Source of the DNA: CAIYUC01 sp963682005
Lineage (GTDB): Bacteria > Bacteroidota > Bacteroidia > Bacteroidales > FEN-979
Length of the DNA stretch: 64,000 bases
Assembly (NCBI GenBank): GCA_963682005.1
Contig: OY820914.1
Coordinates: 3,596,001-3,660,000 of the forward strand
Reading direction: 5' to 3'
Both the position numbers and the translations under genes were made by a program. The notes beneath the pieces were generated by a model. It was not told the DNA's origin. It saw only the letters and a program-made list of their open reading frames with translations, and made no database searches. This document shows, one piece after another, positions 18,505 through 27,469 of the stretch. Position 1 is the stretch's first letter, and the number at the start of each line of letters is the position of its first letter.

Positions 18505-19083
18505 ATGACTACTATTCGAAAAACTATTAACGACACCTACGAACCAACGGCTAACCTTCCGGAATTGCTTTACGACAATTATGCGCCGGGCTTATTAAGC
18601 CTTTGCCTTCGCTATTGCGGAAACATCGAGGATGCCGAGGATGTGCTGCACGACGGGTTTATCAAGATCATCCGGAACGTAAATAAATTCAGGAAACAGG
18701 AGAAAGGAACATTTGAAGGATGGATGAAGCGGATCATGGTGAACACAGCACTGAATTTCCTGAGGGATTCAGCCCGGGAAAGGCATTTTCTCGATTTCGA
18801 CCCGTTTAATGAAATTATTCCTGCGCCGGAAAATGAGGAATCATTCATGGATATCCTTGAGGAGAAGATCGAAATGAAAATTCTGATGGACATGATCTGT
18901 GAATTGCCGTCCGGATACCGTACCGTATTCAACCTGTATGTGTTCGAATCCTATTCGCACCGGGCGATCGCTGCAGAACTGCATTGCACCGAGAATACAT
19001 CCAAATCCCAGCTTTCAAAAGCAAGGGCCATGCTGAGGAAACGGCTGAATGATCTTATGGTGAATCAAAACGAAAACAAATGA
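18505..19083 (+). CDS. ECF-type RNA polymerase sigma factor
   Basis: A 192-residue sigma-70 family protein with region 2 (LYDNYAPGLLSLCLRYCGNIEDAEDVLHDGFIKI) and region 4 (LPSGYRTVFNLYVFESYSHRAIAAELHCTENTSKSQLSKARAMLRKRL, helix-turn-helix). The region 2-4 linker is short and no region 1 or 3 is present, so it belongs to the ECF group. The gene overlaps the next one by 4 nt (ATGA), implying translational coupling with a membrane partner that probably controls it. CAACCTTT at 18463-18470 with GTAGTAACG about 20 nt later may be an ECF-type, perhaps self-recognised, promoter; that reading is weak. Confidence 0.9.
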   Translation: MTTIRKTINDTYEPTANLPELLYDNYAPGLLSLCLRYCGNIEDAEDVLHDGFIKIIRNVNKFRKQEKGTFEGWMKRIMVNTALNFLRDSARERHFLDFDPFNEIIPAPENEESFMDILEEKIEMKILMDMICELPSGYRTVFNLYVFESYSHRAIAAELHCTENTSKSQLSKARAMLRKRLNDLMVNQNENK

Positions 19084-20429
19084 AAAAAGATAATCACCCC
19101 GTCGATGACTTTTTCAGAAAGTCGCTGCACGACCACACGGTCACTCCTTCGGCGAAAGCAAAACAAGCTTTCCTGGAGGAGGCTTCCGGTATAAAAGGAA
19201 TCCGAAGGAATTCCCGGGTATGGTACTATATCGGGATCCCTGCCGTCATATTATTTATTGCCGGAGCGGCTTTACTGACGGGGTTAAGCCGCCATTCAGT
19301 AGAATCCATCCCTTCGACAGTTGCGGCAACGGAACAGCCTGGAAGAATGGCATCATCGGAGATGACAAGTACTGAAATTCAGGACCGGCCAAAAGTTCCA
19401 GTTAAAAATGACGATCACACATCATCAACCCGGGATCTCTCTGCACCGGGAAAAATTTCGCTTCAAAAGAAACAGCATGCCGACCCGGGTGCTGTCATCA
19501 AGACCATTCCGCTGTCATCACGCACCACAAATTCTGAGCCTGATCCTCCTGTTGATCTTACCGAAACACCAGAGTCGCACATCGCAGCGATCTCACCCGG
19601 GCGAAAAGAGAAGTTCAGTCCCGAAAAACCAATGGCTTTAATTGATTTCACAGGCTTTCTCCTGACCGGTGAGATTGAAGATCCTGAACAATATACGGTC
19701 ATGACCGGACCCGGAGATCATCGTCAAAAACGTGAGCCGGGACTGAGTTTCTCAACAGGTTTGTATTACGCTCCCGAATGGATGTACAACACGCCGGACG
19801 GAACCAGGTTTGTAAACAATGCCGGGATCGAGCAAACCATACGATACCGGAGGTACACGCTCCGCACAGGATTGGGATTGTCGGTCACCAAAGGCACGAG
19901 TGATCTCCGTATATCCTACAACGATTACCTTGGCAGCTTTCAGAAACTCGACTCGATGACATTCGTCTGGAACCAGGAGCACACCGACCTTATCCCAACC
20001 TATTACCTCTCCGACCAGGAAGTTTGGGACAGCCTGATGAAGCTTGAAAATGCAAAGGTCGTCAAGCGGTACACGTACCTCCAGGTTCCGTTGATCATGG
20101 GTTATGATTTCATTGCGACAGAGCGGTTTTACGCCGGGATCCGGCTCGGACCGGTACTTTCTTTTCTGCTGAAATCTGAGCAGATATCGGAATCATACGA
20201 CCCGGGCCGGAATAAGGTCATCATGATCAACCAGATCACCCCGGAACGGATCCGGACCAACTGGCAGCTGATGGCAGGGATCGACATGGGATTCAGGATT
20301 TCGCGTTCATTCAGCATTGAGCTGGAGCCTGAAGCAAGGTATTATTTCAACTCGGTTTACGAACAGTCGGATGCTACAAAGAAGCCGTGGTCACTGGGCT
20401 TCCGGGCGGCGTTCCAGTTCTGTTATTAA
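19080..20429 (+). CDS. Membrane-anchored protein with beta-barrel-like C-terminus, sigma factor partner
   Basis: 449 residues. The first ~45 are charged and cytoplasmic (NHPVDDFFRKSLHDHTVTPSAKAKQAFLEEA), similar in style to the N-termini of Bacteroidota anti-sigma-like proteins. One TM helix lies at ~46-68 (WYYIGIPAVILFIAGAALLTGL), then ~120 low-complexity Ser/Thr/Pro-rich residues (~70-190). From ~215 to the end is an outer-membrane beta-barrel-like region (GLSFSTGLYYAPEWMYN ... PWSLGFRAAFQFCY, ending in an aromatic-rich strand). By its overlap with the sigma gene it probably modulates that factor. How one chain could carry both an inner-membrane helix and a barrel-like end is unclear; the C-terminus may be a periplasmic or outer-membrane sensor. 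Confidence 0.7.
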   Translation: MKKDNHPVDDFFRKSLHDHTVTPSAKAKQAFLEEASGIKGIRRNSRVWYYIGIPAVILFIAGAALLTGLSRHSVESIPSTVAATEQPGRMASSEMTSTEIQDRPKVPVKNDDHTSSTRDLSAPGKISLQKKQHADPGAVIKTIPLSSRTTNSEPDPPVDLTETPESHIAAISPGRKEKFSPEKPMALIDFTGFLLTGEIEDPEQYTVMTGPGDHRQKREPGLSFSTGLYYAPEWMYNTPDGTRFVNNAGIEQTIRYRRYTLRTGLGLSVTKGTSDLRISYNDYLGSFQKLDSMTFVWNQEHTDLIPTYYLSDQEVWDSLMKLENAKVVKRYTYLQVPLIMGYDFIATERFYAGIRLGPVLSFLLKSEQISESYDPGRNKVIMINQITPERIRTNWQLMAGIDMGFRISRSFSIELEPEARYYFNSVYEQSDATKKPWSLGFRAAFQFCY

Positions 20430-20499
20430 ATATCATCCATTATGGCGGGCAACCAATCTGTTTTCCCGGGTTTAATGATAAACACGCAAAATTATTCTT

Positions 20500-21399
20500 A
20501 TGAAAAGAAGTATCCTGATTACCGGCCTGCTGATGGTTTATGGCCTTGCGATCAGCCAGGTCATCGTGGATTCCACAAAAAAATGGAATAATGTACTCAA
20601 CTCGGAATGGGGTTTTTTGATCGGCTCGGAGCTGATCAGATTCGGATCTGATACAGTTGTTGATTCCAAAACATATAAGAAAGTCCTGAAAGCAACAAGT
20701 GATGTTTCCCCGGATTGGGCATTGTACGGGATAATCAGGGAAACCCCGGACAAAAAGATCTACTATAAATACAGTACTGACACACCGGAATCCCTGATGT
20801 ATGACTTCGGTGCACAGGTTAACGATACTGTGACGCCAACCGTGCTCGTCCCCATGAGTTCAGGTACAGGCGTCTATCTATGGTCGTATCCAATGGTTGT
20901 ATCATCCATTGATAGCGTAATTGTTGGAGATGAGATGAAAAGACAACTCCATATGGCTCCTGCAGATATTGGCTATGAAACGGATCAGTGGATAGAAGGA
21001 ATGGGCAGCAAGGCCGGGATGCTGCACTGTGAATTCGGCCTGGTGGGCGGATACAACTTCAGATTGGTGTGTTATTACGAGAATGATTCGTTGAAATATC
21101 TGAACCCAGACTATTCCGACTGCTTTGTAATTTCTTCTGTGGATCCTGTATCTCCCCGAGAAAAGAGGGTTTCAATCATCCCGAACCCGGTCCGGGGAAG
21201 TTCCGTCATTTCCATACCGAACAAAAGAAACGAACAAGTGAATCTTGAAATATACACCTGTACCGGAAAATTGGCCGGCAGGATGGAAGCCCGGGATAAC
21301 ATGATAATTTATGGTAAAGATTATTCGCCGGGAATTTATTTATTCAGGTTTTCCTATGCGTCAGGAGTTGCTGAAACGATTAAAGTTCAGATATTTTAA
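20500..21399 (+). CDS. Exported protein with T9SS type A sorting domain (paralogue of the gene at 23189)
   Basis: 299 residues with a signal peptide (MKRSILITGLLMVYGLAISQ). Residues ~20-205 form an unrecognised domain, and the last ~75 are a type A sorting domain (VSIIPNPVRGSSVISIP ... SPGIYLFRFSYASG). The middle region shares blocks with the protein at 23189 in the same order: VNDTV, a SIDSV-[IL]-[IV]-G strand, and LVC-[YF]. The two are therefore paralogues. The protein should be secreted and attached or released at the cell surface. No enzyme motif was seen. Confidence 0.8.
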   Translation: MKRSILITGLLMVYGLAISQVIVDSTKKWNNVLNSEWGFLIGSELIRFGSDTVVDSKTYKKVLKATSDVSPDWALYGIIRETPDKKIYYKYSTDTPESLMYDFGAQVNDTVTPTVLVPMSSGTGVYLWSYPMVVSSIDSVIVGDEMKRQLHMAPADIGYETDQWIEGMGSKAGMLHCEFGLVGGYNFRLVCYYENDSLKYLNPDYSDCFVISSVDPVSPREKRVSIIPNPVRGSSVISIPNKRNEQVNLEIYTCTGKLAGRMEARDNMIIYGKDYSPGIYLFRFSYASGVAETIKVQIF

Positions 21400-21407
21400 T
21401 GTTTTCC

Positions 21408-21472
21408 GTACCCACCCCGACCTACGGTCTTCCCCTCCCTACCAGTAGGGAGGGGATAAGAGGGGTGGGTTC
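21408..21472. repeat. Nested palindromic interspersed repeat, copy C
   Basis: A 65-bp element like copies A and B, but with the full outer arm GTACCCACCCC and GGGGTGGGT. It has the same two inner hairpins, with one changed base in the first (GACCTACGGTC). It starts 9 nt after the stop codon of the upstream T9SS cargo gene. Confidence 0.8.
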
Positions 21473-21578
21473 GAGCGAAGTGCTATAGGTCGAGGATGTT
21501 CAGTTTTTTTTATGAATTGCACCAGGTTACCGATTGAGTTAAAAGCATCTCTAAAAACCAGCTAAATGGCATTAATTT

Positions 21579-21658
21579 TACCACTAAGGCACTTAGACCA
21601 CTTAGAAACACTAAGAAATTTATTAGTGAAGCTTAGTGTCCCTAGTGCCTATGTGGTA
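21579..21658. repeat. Imperfect 80-bp inverted repeat (TACCACTAAGGCAC...)
   Basis: The left arm starts TACCACTAAGGCACTTAG and the right arm ends CTAGTGCCTATGTGGTA. Both are built of repeated CACTTAG/CACTAAG-like units. It fills the gap before the beta-propeller gene. It may be a hairpin-forming repeat or a terminator; no coding potential was seen in the gap. Confidence 0.55.
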
Positions 21659-21706
21659 AGTTTTTGAGTTGTTAGAGATACCATTAATATTTTAAAACAA
21701 AACCCC

Positions 21707-22963
21707 ATGAAAAAATTCTTCCAACTTTCAATGATCATTGTGCTGTTTCCGTTGATCTCATTTTCCCAGTGGATCATGTATTATGAGAACAGCCCCAGTT
21801 CGTTCACAAAGATCTGTGCGGTCAATAAGGATACCGCCATTGCAGTCGGGCTCAACGGCAATATCGTGAGAACCACGAATGGCGGGGTTACCTGGGAGGT
21901 GATCCAGTCGGGGACCACGCAAGATCTGAAGGATGTCAGGTTTGCCGGCCCCGCGGTCGCGTATGTCTGCGGGAACTCCGGGACCTTGCTGAAATCGACC
22001 GATGCAGGATCCACCTGGATTCCCTGTACGACCGGGACAGCCCTGCATCTCCGCTCGCTGAATTTCCGTGATCCTGCAAAAGGGTGGATCGCTGGTTCCG
22101 ACCAACCGGACCTGATGGAGGCCGATTCGGGGATCATCCTGAAGACAACCGATGGCGGAGTCAGTTTTATCACGGATACCCTCCTGAATACCGGTGTCGT
22201 TGCCATCGGCAGTTTTAATGCGGATACGGTGCTGGCCTTCTGCCACAAGCTTTCGGAATATGCATCCGATGTTATCCGCAGCCGGAACGGGGGCCTGACC
22301 TGGGAACTCATGGAACACATCACCCTGAACAGGGGCTACGATGTCATGGAAACGTTCCCTGACGGATTGACCTATGCTTTGGGCGGCTGGGAAATTACAA
22401 AGATACTGGACTACGGATCCACCTATACCAGCCCTGTATCGTTGCTCATCCCTTCGCTGGATATCTCTTTCCCCTCCCAGCAAACAGGATATGCGCTTGG
22501 TTGGGATCCCATGCCTACCTGGGGAATGATCGAAAAAACCGTCGACGGGGCACAGACGTGGGCCTCGCAGGAAACGGGTCTCTTCACCGGGATTGATTTT
22601 GTCAATGATACCGTAGGTTATGCTGTCACATTCGACGGGAAGATCTATAAAACAGAGAACGGGGGTGAACTTGTCGGGATCCGTGAACCGGGAGACGAAC
22701 GGGGCCAATCCTTTTCACTTAGTCCGAACCCGTTTTCGACGTTCATTTCAGTCACCGCCACCGGAATTCGGGATCGCCTGGCAGGGCAATCCCGGACGTG
22801 CGAACTGTATTCCCCGACAGGGCAACTGATCCGGAAACAACCATTTCAAAATGGGAACCTTGAAATTACCGATCTGGCCAGCCTTCCTGCGGGCATATAC
22901 AATTGCATCATCACGAAAAACAGCGCCGTTGTGTTCGCTTCCAAAGCAGTAAAACTCAGGTAA
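21707..22963 (+). CDS. YCF48/BNR-type beta-propeller protein with T9SS type A sorting domain
   Basis: 418 residues with a signal peptide (MKKFFQLSMIIVLFPLISFSQ). Residues ~30-325 contain BNR/YCF48-like blades with repeated hallmarks: VGLNGNIVRTTNGGVTWEVI, VCGNSGTLLKSTDAGSTW, GIILKTTDGG, IRSRNGGLTWELM, EKTVDGAQTWASQ and DGKIYKTENGG. The C-terminus (~335-418) is a type A sorting domain (FSLSPNPFSTFISV ... LPAGIYNCIIT). YCF48-like propellers often serve as extracellular binding or assembly scaffolds, and no catalytic residues are evident. It lies second in a run of four T9SS cargo genes, separated by palindromic repeats, which suggests separate transcripts. Confidence 0.85.
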   Translation: MKKFFQLSMIIVLFPLISFSQWIMYYENSPSSFTKICAVNKDTAIAVGLNGNIVRTTNGGVTWEVIQSGTTQDLKDVRFAGPAVAYVCGNSGTLLKSTDAGSTWIPCTTGTALHLRSLNFRDPAKGWIAGSDQPDLMEADSGIILKTTDGGVSFITDTLLNTGVVAIGSFNADTVLAFCHKLSEYASDVIRSRNGGLTWELMEHITLNRGYDVMETFPDGLTYALGGWEITKILDYGSTYTSPVSLLIPSLDISFPSQQTGYALGWDPMPTWGMIEKTVDGAQTWASQETGLFTGIDFVNDTVGYAVTFDGKIYKTENGGELVGIREPGDERGQSFSLSPNPFSTFISVTATGIRDRLAGQSRTCELYSPTGQLIRKQPFQNGNLEITDLASLPAGIYNCIITKNSAVVFASKAVKLR

Positions 22964-23057
22964 AACTCAATAATAAATTACTATTGTACCAATAATTTTA
23001 CAAATTATAGAAAATCTGAATAATACACCTATACACACATTTTCGTTCCTGTTCTTT

Positions 23058-23126
23058 GTACCCATCCCCCGTCCCCAGTTCCCCGCGTACGCGGGGATCC
23101 AGGGAAGGGGTGCAGGGGTAGGGTAC
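23058..23126. repeat. Nested palindromic interspersed repeat, copy D (exchanged inner loop)
   Basis: Bounded by GTACCCATCCCC and GGGTAC like the other copies. The inner hairpin here is CCCCGCGTACGCGGGGATCC, in place of CCCTACCAGTAGGG. A related CCCCGCGAAAGCGGGGATCC hairpin lies in the decayed start of the CRISPR array near 45973. Confidence 0.65.
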
Positions 23127-23188
23127 GGTCAAGGTTATTGGTATGATTGTGATTATTAAATAAAATCAATGATTAATTCTACGGTCTT

Positions 23189-24076
23189 ATGAAAACACTC
23201 AGACTATTTATTATCCTTGCGATGAGCCTGGCTTCTTTTCATATTAAGGGGCAAACCATTGAACCTTCGTCGGAATGGCGGGTGAACTTTTCCATTTGGG
23301 AGCCGGGAATTCAGATCAATTATGAATTTTACCGCGACTTTATTGAAGGAGACACGATCATCAATTCACATTCGTATTCCAAGATTTATAAATCCGGATA
23401 TGGATATATTGACTGGTCTCCCAACCCGTCCTATTATTACTTTTCGCATGTACTGCATGGTTTTCTCAGGGAGGAAGATAGCAAATGGTACACGGTTGAT
23501 GCGAACCAGGATCGGCTGTTATATGATTTTACCCTGGCTGTCAACGATACGGTTTATTCTGCCTTCACCTATCCTTTTGAGAGTCCGGTTATTGTGACGG
23601 CGATTGACTCAGTCCTGATCGGATCCGTTTATAAAAAGCGCTTTCATCTTAATATTCAGTTTGGAGCTGAATATATTATCGAGGACGTTGGCGCAACCAC
23701 CGGGCTGTTTGAAAGTATGGTGCTTTTTGAATGGGATTCGAAACTGGTTTGCTTTGCAGAAAATGGTGTTTCGGTTTGGGCAGACTCTACGGAAGAATGC
23801 AACCTGAATGTTAATATTCCGGAAACACAAGCCGGTAGCAGATCATGCACACTATACCCGAACCCGGCAGAAGAATATACGATCCTGTCGATACCCTCAA
23901 ATTTTACAATGGCTCATATTATGTTGGTTGATACATTCGGCAGGCTTCTTTTAAACAGATCAACAGGGGATGATAAATCCATCAAGATCCCCTTATCAGC
24001 ATTTCCGGTGGGAATCTACCTGCTGATTGTTGAAAATGGCGATAAACGCGAATCATTGAAGCTTATTATTCAATAA
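23189..24076 (+). CDS. Exported protein with T9SS type A sorting domain (paralogue of the gene at 20500)
   Basis: 295 residues with a signal peptide (MKTLRLFIILAMSLASFHIKGQ). It has an unrecognised middle domain (~25-205) and a type A sorting domain (CTLYPNPAEEYTILSIP ... FPVGIYLLIVENG, ~220-295). It shares domain layout and several sequence blocks with the protein at 20500, including VNDTV and AIDSVLIG. The pair probably arose by local duplication, with the propeller gene now between them. Function unknown; predicted to be secreted by T9SS. Confidence 0.8.
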   Translation: MKTLRLFIILAMSLASFHIKGQTIEPSSEWRVNFSIWEPGIQINYEFYRDFIEGDTIINSHSYSKIYKSGYGYIDWSPNPSYYYFSHVLHGFLREEDSKWYTVDANQDRLLYDFTLAVNDTVYSAFTYPFESPVIVTAIDSVLIGSVYKKRFHLNIQFGAEYIIEDVGATTGLFESMVLFEWDSKLVCFAENGVSVWADSTEECNLNVNIPETQAGSRSCTLYPNPAEEYTILSIPSNFTMAHIMLVDTFGRLLLNRSTGDDKSIKIPLSAFPVGIYLLIVENGDKRESLKLIIQ

Positions 24077-24103
24077 AATACTTATAACCGGCCACTGACC
24101 GTC

Positions 24104-24183
24104 ATACCCACCCCGACCTTCGGTCTTCCCCTCCCAAGTTCCCCGCTTACATGGGGATCCAGGGAGGGGATAAGAGTGGGTAC
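24104..24183. repeat. Nested palindromic interspersed repeat, copy E (hybrid)
   Basis: It combines the GACCTTCGGTC hairpin and CCCACCCC outer arm of copies A-C with a CCCCGCTTACATGGGGATCC inner hairpin like that of copy D. So inner loops appear to be exchanged between copies. Confidence 0.65.
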
Positions 24184-24215
24184 ATCAAACTACCAGAATT
24201 CAAAATACAATCACC

Positions 24216-27200
24216 ATGAAAAATATCATCCTTTCCCTCCTGCTTATGGGTTTCACGACTATCCTGACGGGGATGACCCACCCCGTTTCTCCCGGATCAC
24301 ATCCTTCAAAGAACCCGTCGTTGGCTCCGGCAGGAAACTGGGTACCGGTCGGGACGGAAGGTTTTTCCGATGATATATCCATATCTTCATGCTTTGCATT
24401 CGGGCCGGATGGAATGCCTTATGTCTCGTATATGGAAATGAAAAGCCCGTCGTTCAGCGCTTCCGTTAAGAAATTCAACGGAACGGATTGGGTTTATGTG
24501 GGAGCACGATATTTTCCGCCTGCATCCGTGGATAATCTGACCCTGGCCATAGATAAAGATGGTGAGCCATGTGTTGCTTTTTCGGATTGGGCCAACCTTC
24601 ATAAGGCGTCGGCCATGAAATTCGATGGCACGGATTGGGTAATCCTTGGCAATGCAGGATTCTCGGATGGAATGGCAATGTTTACCAGTATTGCATGCGA
24701 TCCTATGGGAACACCTTATGTTGCATTTGTAGACTATTCAAGAGCAAAGAAATGCACCGTCATGAAACTAGCCGGCTCTACGTGGGAAAATGTCGGGACG
24801 CCCGGGTTTTCCACCGGTGAAGCGGATGGAACGGTGCTCGCATTTTCACCTTCAGGCGAGCCGTATGTGGCTTATTCCGATATTACAAATATAAGTTCTT
24901 CGGAGGTCAAAATTTACGTACAAAAATTCGACGGGACTAACTGGGTGAATGTAGGCAACAACGGAGTCACTGACGGCTCCGGGGATAATTTAAGCCTTGG
25001 TTTCGATTTTTCCGGACAACCCTTCGTTTCATTCCGCGATTATGAAGTTTCAGCCAAAGTATCAGTCAGGAAATTCAACGGGACGACCTGGCAGTATGCA
25101 GGGATGCCTGGTTTTTCGGTTGGCCAGGGAATGTGGACAAGCCTGGCATTTAATACGGAAGGCCAGCCTTACGTGTCTTATACTGACCATGACAATTCAA
25201 GCAAGGCAACCGTCATGAAGTTTGACGGCATCGACTGGCTCCCGGTTGGCAACCCTGGCTTTTCTGCAGGGGTGGCCATGCCGACAAGCCTGGCGTTCGG
25301 CCCATCAGGGAAACCCTATGTTGCCTATTGCGATACACTGCTGCAATACAAAACTGTCCTCATGTATTACCCTGACGATTCCACCACCTGCCTTATCATT
25401 TCCGGGACTATCAGGGATTCTGCCGGTAATGCCATTTCCCGGCACCCGGTGTTCATCAGTGCCGATCCGGCGGTGAATGCGGGTTTCTCTTTCAACCATA
25501 CGGCTCTTTCAGATGCATACGGCCGGTATGCAGACACCGTTCCGCTGCCGGCCATCGTTTTTGGCGGCATGATCAGGGTGAAGACATTCGATTGTACGGG
25601 GCAACGGCTCATCGCCGATCTTCCGTACGGCCCGGGGACACTAAACCCTGTTCATGATTTCACGCTCTGTCCGGGGAACCCTGCCTGCCAGCCGGAATTT
25701 GTGGAATACCCGGATGATTTTAATCCCTTTATCTGCTATTTCCTCGATCAATCCTACGGAAACCCGTCCTACTGGCACTGGCAGTTTGGAGATGGATATA
25801 CCTCGGACGAGCAGAACCCTCAGCATGCCTATAAAGAGCCGGGTACCTACCAGGCCTGCCTTGTTATCATGAGTGCTGACAGTTCCTGCTCCAATGTTTA
25901 TTGCGAAGATGTGAATGTCATGACGGTCGGCTGCAGGGCGATCTTCGCCCATTACCCCGATTCGCTCCATCAGAACAGCATTCGGTTCGAGAATCATTCG
26001 GTCGCCATGTTCCCGACTTACAACTGGAATTTCGGCGACGGGACAACCTCAACAGTGAGAGATCCTGTTCATTCCTTCCCTGTGCCGGGCAATTACCAGG
26101 TCTGCCTTGAGATCTATGAATACCTGAGCGGCTGCGGCAATACGTATTGCAACGAAGTGCAGGTTGCAAATACAGCAAATTGTGTGAGCTCGTTCACTTA
26201 TTCGGCCTCCGGCTATTCCGTAACACTTCTCGGACAGCTGGACAACCACCTTCCGGCGACCTATGAATGGGAATTCGGTGATGGCCAGACCGGCAGCGGA
26301 AGCCAGATCATCCATCAATACGATTCGGCGGGTACGTATAACATCAAACTGACGACGACCACCACCGGAACAGGTTGTGTTTACTGGACAGAGCAGCCCG
26401 TCAGCCTGTCGGACACCACCCCGGTCAGCCACCTTTACGGACAGGTCTTTGCAGGCGGCTTCCCCGTAAATGGAGGATCTGTCATGGTCTTTTCGGTTGA
26501 TACGCTTGCTCCATACCTCCCGTTCGTTGATGAAAGTCCTGTCGACACCAACGGCATTTTCTATTTCATATTTATCCCCGACGGAGATTACTATCTGCAT
26601 GCGATACCCCCGCAATCCTCCGGATTTTTACCGACCTATTATACAAGTGCCCTTGACTGGCAGGAAGCCACGATTGTCTCCCTTTCAAAATGGGATAATC
26701 CGTATGAAATCCAGCTGGTTGCCGCAGATCCACTGACCAGCGGCCCCGGGACGATCGATGGTCATATTGTGAATGAAAATCTGAGAGAAACGATCGTGGA
26801 TAAGATCATGATGATCCTGTCGGATACGAACGGACATAACCTTACATATTTCGATGTTTCAGAAGAAGGTGAATTCAATTTCTCATCACTGGCTTACGGT
26901 GCCTATTACCTGAAAGCTGAAATAGCAGGGGTGAACTGTGCGCCGATCCTGGTAATCATCAGCGCCACACAGCCTGGTGCCACAGTATCACTTACGTTCA
27001 CTGGGAACAGCATCACAGGTATCCATGACTTTTCAGTAATCCTGGAAACCGTGGTCATCCGCCCGAATCCGTTTACCGACAGGATCGATCTGACTTTCTC
27101 CCTGAACACGGGATCAACCGTCAGGATTGAACTGATCAACTCGCGCGGACAACTGGTATTGACTAAAGAGACTGAAGCCCGGAAGGGCATCAATGAATTG

Positions 27201-27308
27201 GCAATCCGGCCGCCGGACCTGGCGGATGGCCTTTATTTCGTGCATATCTCAACCGCGAATGGAATGGACGTCTGGAAGAAAGTGATCAGGCACTTCAGGT
27301 CTCGCTAA
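24216..27308 (+). CDS. Multidomain exported protein: propeller-like repeats, PKD domains, T9SS type A sorting domain
   Basis: 1030 residues with a signal peptide (ILSLLLMGFTTILTG). Residues ~35-390 hold about seven repeats of ~50 residues with KFDGTDWVxxGNxGFSxG, LAFxPxGxPYVAYxD and KxxVMKF motifs, probably a beta-propeller. A carboxypeptidase-regulatory-like domain (~395-480) follows, then three PKD-like domains with FGDGYTS, FGDGTTS and FGDGQTG cores (~490-740). A further beta-rich region runs to ~940 and ends in a type A sorting domain (VVIRPNPFTDRIDLTF ... LADGLYFVHIST). This is a surface or secreted protein of unknown binding target, the last of the four-cargo cluster. Confidence 0.85.
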   Translation: MKNIILSLLLMGFTTILTGMTHPVSPGSHPSKNPSLAPAGNWVPVGTEGFSDDISISSCFAFGPDGMPYVSYMEMKSPSFSASVKKFNGTDWVYVGARYFPPASVDNLTLAIDKDGEPCVAFSDWANLHKASAMKFDGTDWVILGNAGFSDGMAMFTSIACDPMGTPYVAFVDYSRAKKCTVMKLAGSTWENVGTPGFSTGEADGTVLAFSPSGEPYVAYSDITNISSSEVKIYVQKFDGTNWVNVGNNGVTDGSGDNLSLGFDFSGQPFVSFRDYEVSAKVSVRKFNGTTWQYAGMPGFSVGQGMWTSLAFNTEGQPYVSYTDHDNSSKATVMKFDGIDWLPVGNPGFSAGVAMPTSLAFGPSGKPYVAYCDTLLQYKTVLMYYPDDSTTCLIISGTIRDSAGNAISRHPVFISADPAVNAGFSFNHTALSDAYGRYADTVPLPAIVFGGMIRVKTFDCTGQRLIADLPYGPGTLNPVHDFTLCPGNPACQPEFVEYPDDFNPFICYFLDQSYGNPSYWHWQFGDGYTSDEQNPQHAYKEPGTYQACLVIMSADSSCSNVYCEDVNVMTVGCRAIFAHYPDSLHQNSIRFENHSVAMFPTYNWNFGDGTTSTVRDPVHSFPVPGNYQVCLEIYEYLSGCGNTYCNEVQVANTANCVSSFTYSASGYSVTLLGQLDNHLPATYEWEFGDGQTGSGSQIIHQYDSAGTYNIKLTTTTTGTGCVYWTEQPVSLSDTTPVSHLYGQVFAGGFPVNGGSVMVFSVDTLAPYLPFVDESPVDTNGIFYFIFIPDGDYYLHAIPPQSSGFLPTYYTSALDWQEATIVSLSKWDNPYEIQLVAADPLTSGPGTIDGHIVNENLRETIVDKIMMILSDTNGHNLTYFDVSEEGEFNFSSLAYGAYYLKAEIAGVNCAPILVIISATQPGATVSLTFTGNSITGIHDFSVILETVVIRPNPFTDRIDLTFSLNTGSTVRIELINSRGQLVLTKETEARKGINELAIRPPDLADGLYFVHISTANGMDVWKKVIRHFRSR

Positions 27309-27469
27309 GTCCAAAGTGCTTTTTAATAGCCTCATCCCCTGCAGGGGGTGTCCAATAAGTATCATCTTCTGTCTCGCAGTATCCATGTAATTAAAAAAGG
27401 TCTTGGTCTGAGCGAGTGGTCAGTTTGCTGCCACATTATCTTTACAAGATAAACTCAAAACCAAAACCC

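Noticed and set aside
21758..22708. 316-codon minus-strand frame opposite the propeller gene
   Set aside because: It is an antisense shadow of a clearly coding plus-strand gene with BNR motifs and a sorting domain.
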